From contig JAESUZ010002551.1 in the NCBI GenBank assembly GCA_017311185.1, forward strand, positions 2,356,001-2,420,000: a stretch of DNA of 64,000 nt. The letters are read 5' to 3'. The DNA comes from Proteles cristata cristata. Taxonomy: Eukaryota > Chordata > Mammalia > Carnivora > Hyaenidae. Position numbers and translations under genes: made by a program. The notes beneath the pieces are model-generated. The model made no database searches. It was given only the letters and a program-made list of their open reading frames with translations, and had not been told where the DNA came from. Shown piece by piece: positions 63,141-64,000 of the stretch (positions are counted from its first letter, which is position 1; every line of letters starts with the position of its first letter).

Positions 63141-64000
63141 CACTGAACAAGGATTTGTTTTTAATGTGAAGTACTCAGTTTTGGGGAGAGAGCACTTCTT
63201 AGTTCACAGAGTTTTATAAATTCAGATCCTAAGGACACTTGAGAGTGAGGCTTGAGATTTTGATTTCTATGAGGAGATGGTTTCCCCCAGCTCAGAAATT
63301 AGGCAGAAGCAGAAAAGCTTTCTTTCCCTATATTGGTGGACGTATTCTTTCTCTGGTCCACATTCCACTGAGAAAAACTGTAAAAGAATCTGAGCTCAAA
63401 ACTTCATTCTGTGTTTGCTCAAACTTTCACTTTTCAGAAAACATTTTTATGAATTATCTTTTAAATAGTATGCCCTATGATTCTAACAGAATATTTTTGT
63501 ATTCTCAAATAACATTTACCGAACTGGTCTATTAGGTATTTTGTTTATTTGTGATCATCTGCACCTTTCCCCTCCCCTTGATAAAATTTAAGCTCCAAAA
63601 GAGGAAGGCCTGTATTATGCTTGCTTGACCATTAAGCAAGACTTCTCATTTTATTAGTCAGACATATTTTAAGACAAAAGCAAAAACCTTACCAAAAATT
63701 GAGAGAGAATATAGTTACTGCTTTCCTTTGAACAATGGTAGGGACTTATTCTCAGAGGACATCTTTGTGGGTATGAAATATATCATATGAACAAAAGTAT
63801 ACTAAAAACTCACAAGTACACTATAAAGAACAATTATACTATGAACACCCAGGTCAGCACAATTGAGGTCAAGAAACATAACACGGAAGAATCACAGAAG
63901 CCCCTTGCTACGAGTCTAATTCTAATTATCCACGCCTCGTCTTCCCCAGAGATAACTATTCTGACTTACAAAAATTCCCTTGTTTTTCTTTTGGCTCTAC

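Larger units (their letters stand above)
58125..64000 (-). other. ABCB1: ABCB1 intron 8, cut by the window edge
   Basis: 5.9 kb with no exon-8-like coding block. It holds a MIR (58185), an L2-like stretch (60090-60660), a SINE (61210) and an ancient antisense LINE-1 (62040-63140). 58360-60080 and 63150-64000 are AT-rich and unassigned. Confidence 0.88.

Noticed and set aside
58125..64000. Exon 8 of ABCB1
   Set aside because: I looked on the minus strand for the expected coding block upstream of exon 9 and found no matching frame with splice sites, so it lies beyond the right edge.

Overview
This is a piece of a mammalian nuclear genome, almost certainly a cat-family (Felidae) species. The evidence is the dense tRNA-derived carnivore SINEs whose bodies carry the felid-type block (GCTCTGTGCTGACAGCTCAGAGCCTGG-like, then CT-rich and A-rich tails), carnivore LINE-1 copies, and a spliced gene whose predicted protein is P-glycoprotein. 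No prokaryotic-style operon, CRISPR array, tRNA or rRNA gene was seen.

The only functional gene I can support is ABCB1 (MDR1, P-glycoprotein), transcribed right to left on the minus strand. The window holds its 3' part: exons 9 to 28 in human numbering, the 3'UTR and the polyadenylation signal. All 20 exons have AG acceptors and GT donors where these apply. The coding lengths (172, 114, 111, 126, 204, 171, 162, 177, 147, 108, 78, 84, 204, 101, 141, 157, 198, 207, 147 and 204 nt) sum to 3013 nt and stay in one frame, giving human-equivalent residues 277 to 1279 plus the last base of codon 276. They encode TM5-TM6, NBD1, the phosphorylated linker, TM7-TM12 and NBD2. All nucleotide-binding motifs are intact, so this looks like a working allele. 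Exons 1-8 and the promoter lie beyond position 64000.

Layout: 1-8224 is intergenic DNA downstream of ABCB1, made mostly of nested LINE-1 and SINE insertions. 8225-8828 is the 3'UTR and last exon. 8829-58124 holds exons 27 back to 9 and their introns. 58125-64000 is intron 8, truncated by the window edge. Intron 14 is long chiefly because of a 6.5-kb, nearly full-length but decayed LINE-1 (47278-53793) with matching target-site duplications. Intron 18 carries a THEM4-like processed pseudogene split by a later SINE.

The rest is about 28 carnivore SINEs (many with visible target-site duplications), older MIR, L2-like and MER5-like remnants, microsatellites and unassigned intronic DNA. I found no undescribed biological system. 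The most useful observations are the intact site homologous to the reported feline ABCB1 two-base deletion, a stop codon one residue earlier than in human, loss of a linker phospho-serine, two weak splice donors, and a well-ordered history of nested retrotransposition. Residue numbers follow human P-glycoprotein as I remember it. Comparisons with human are from memory, not from an alignment.
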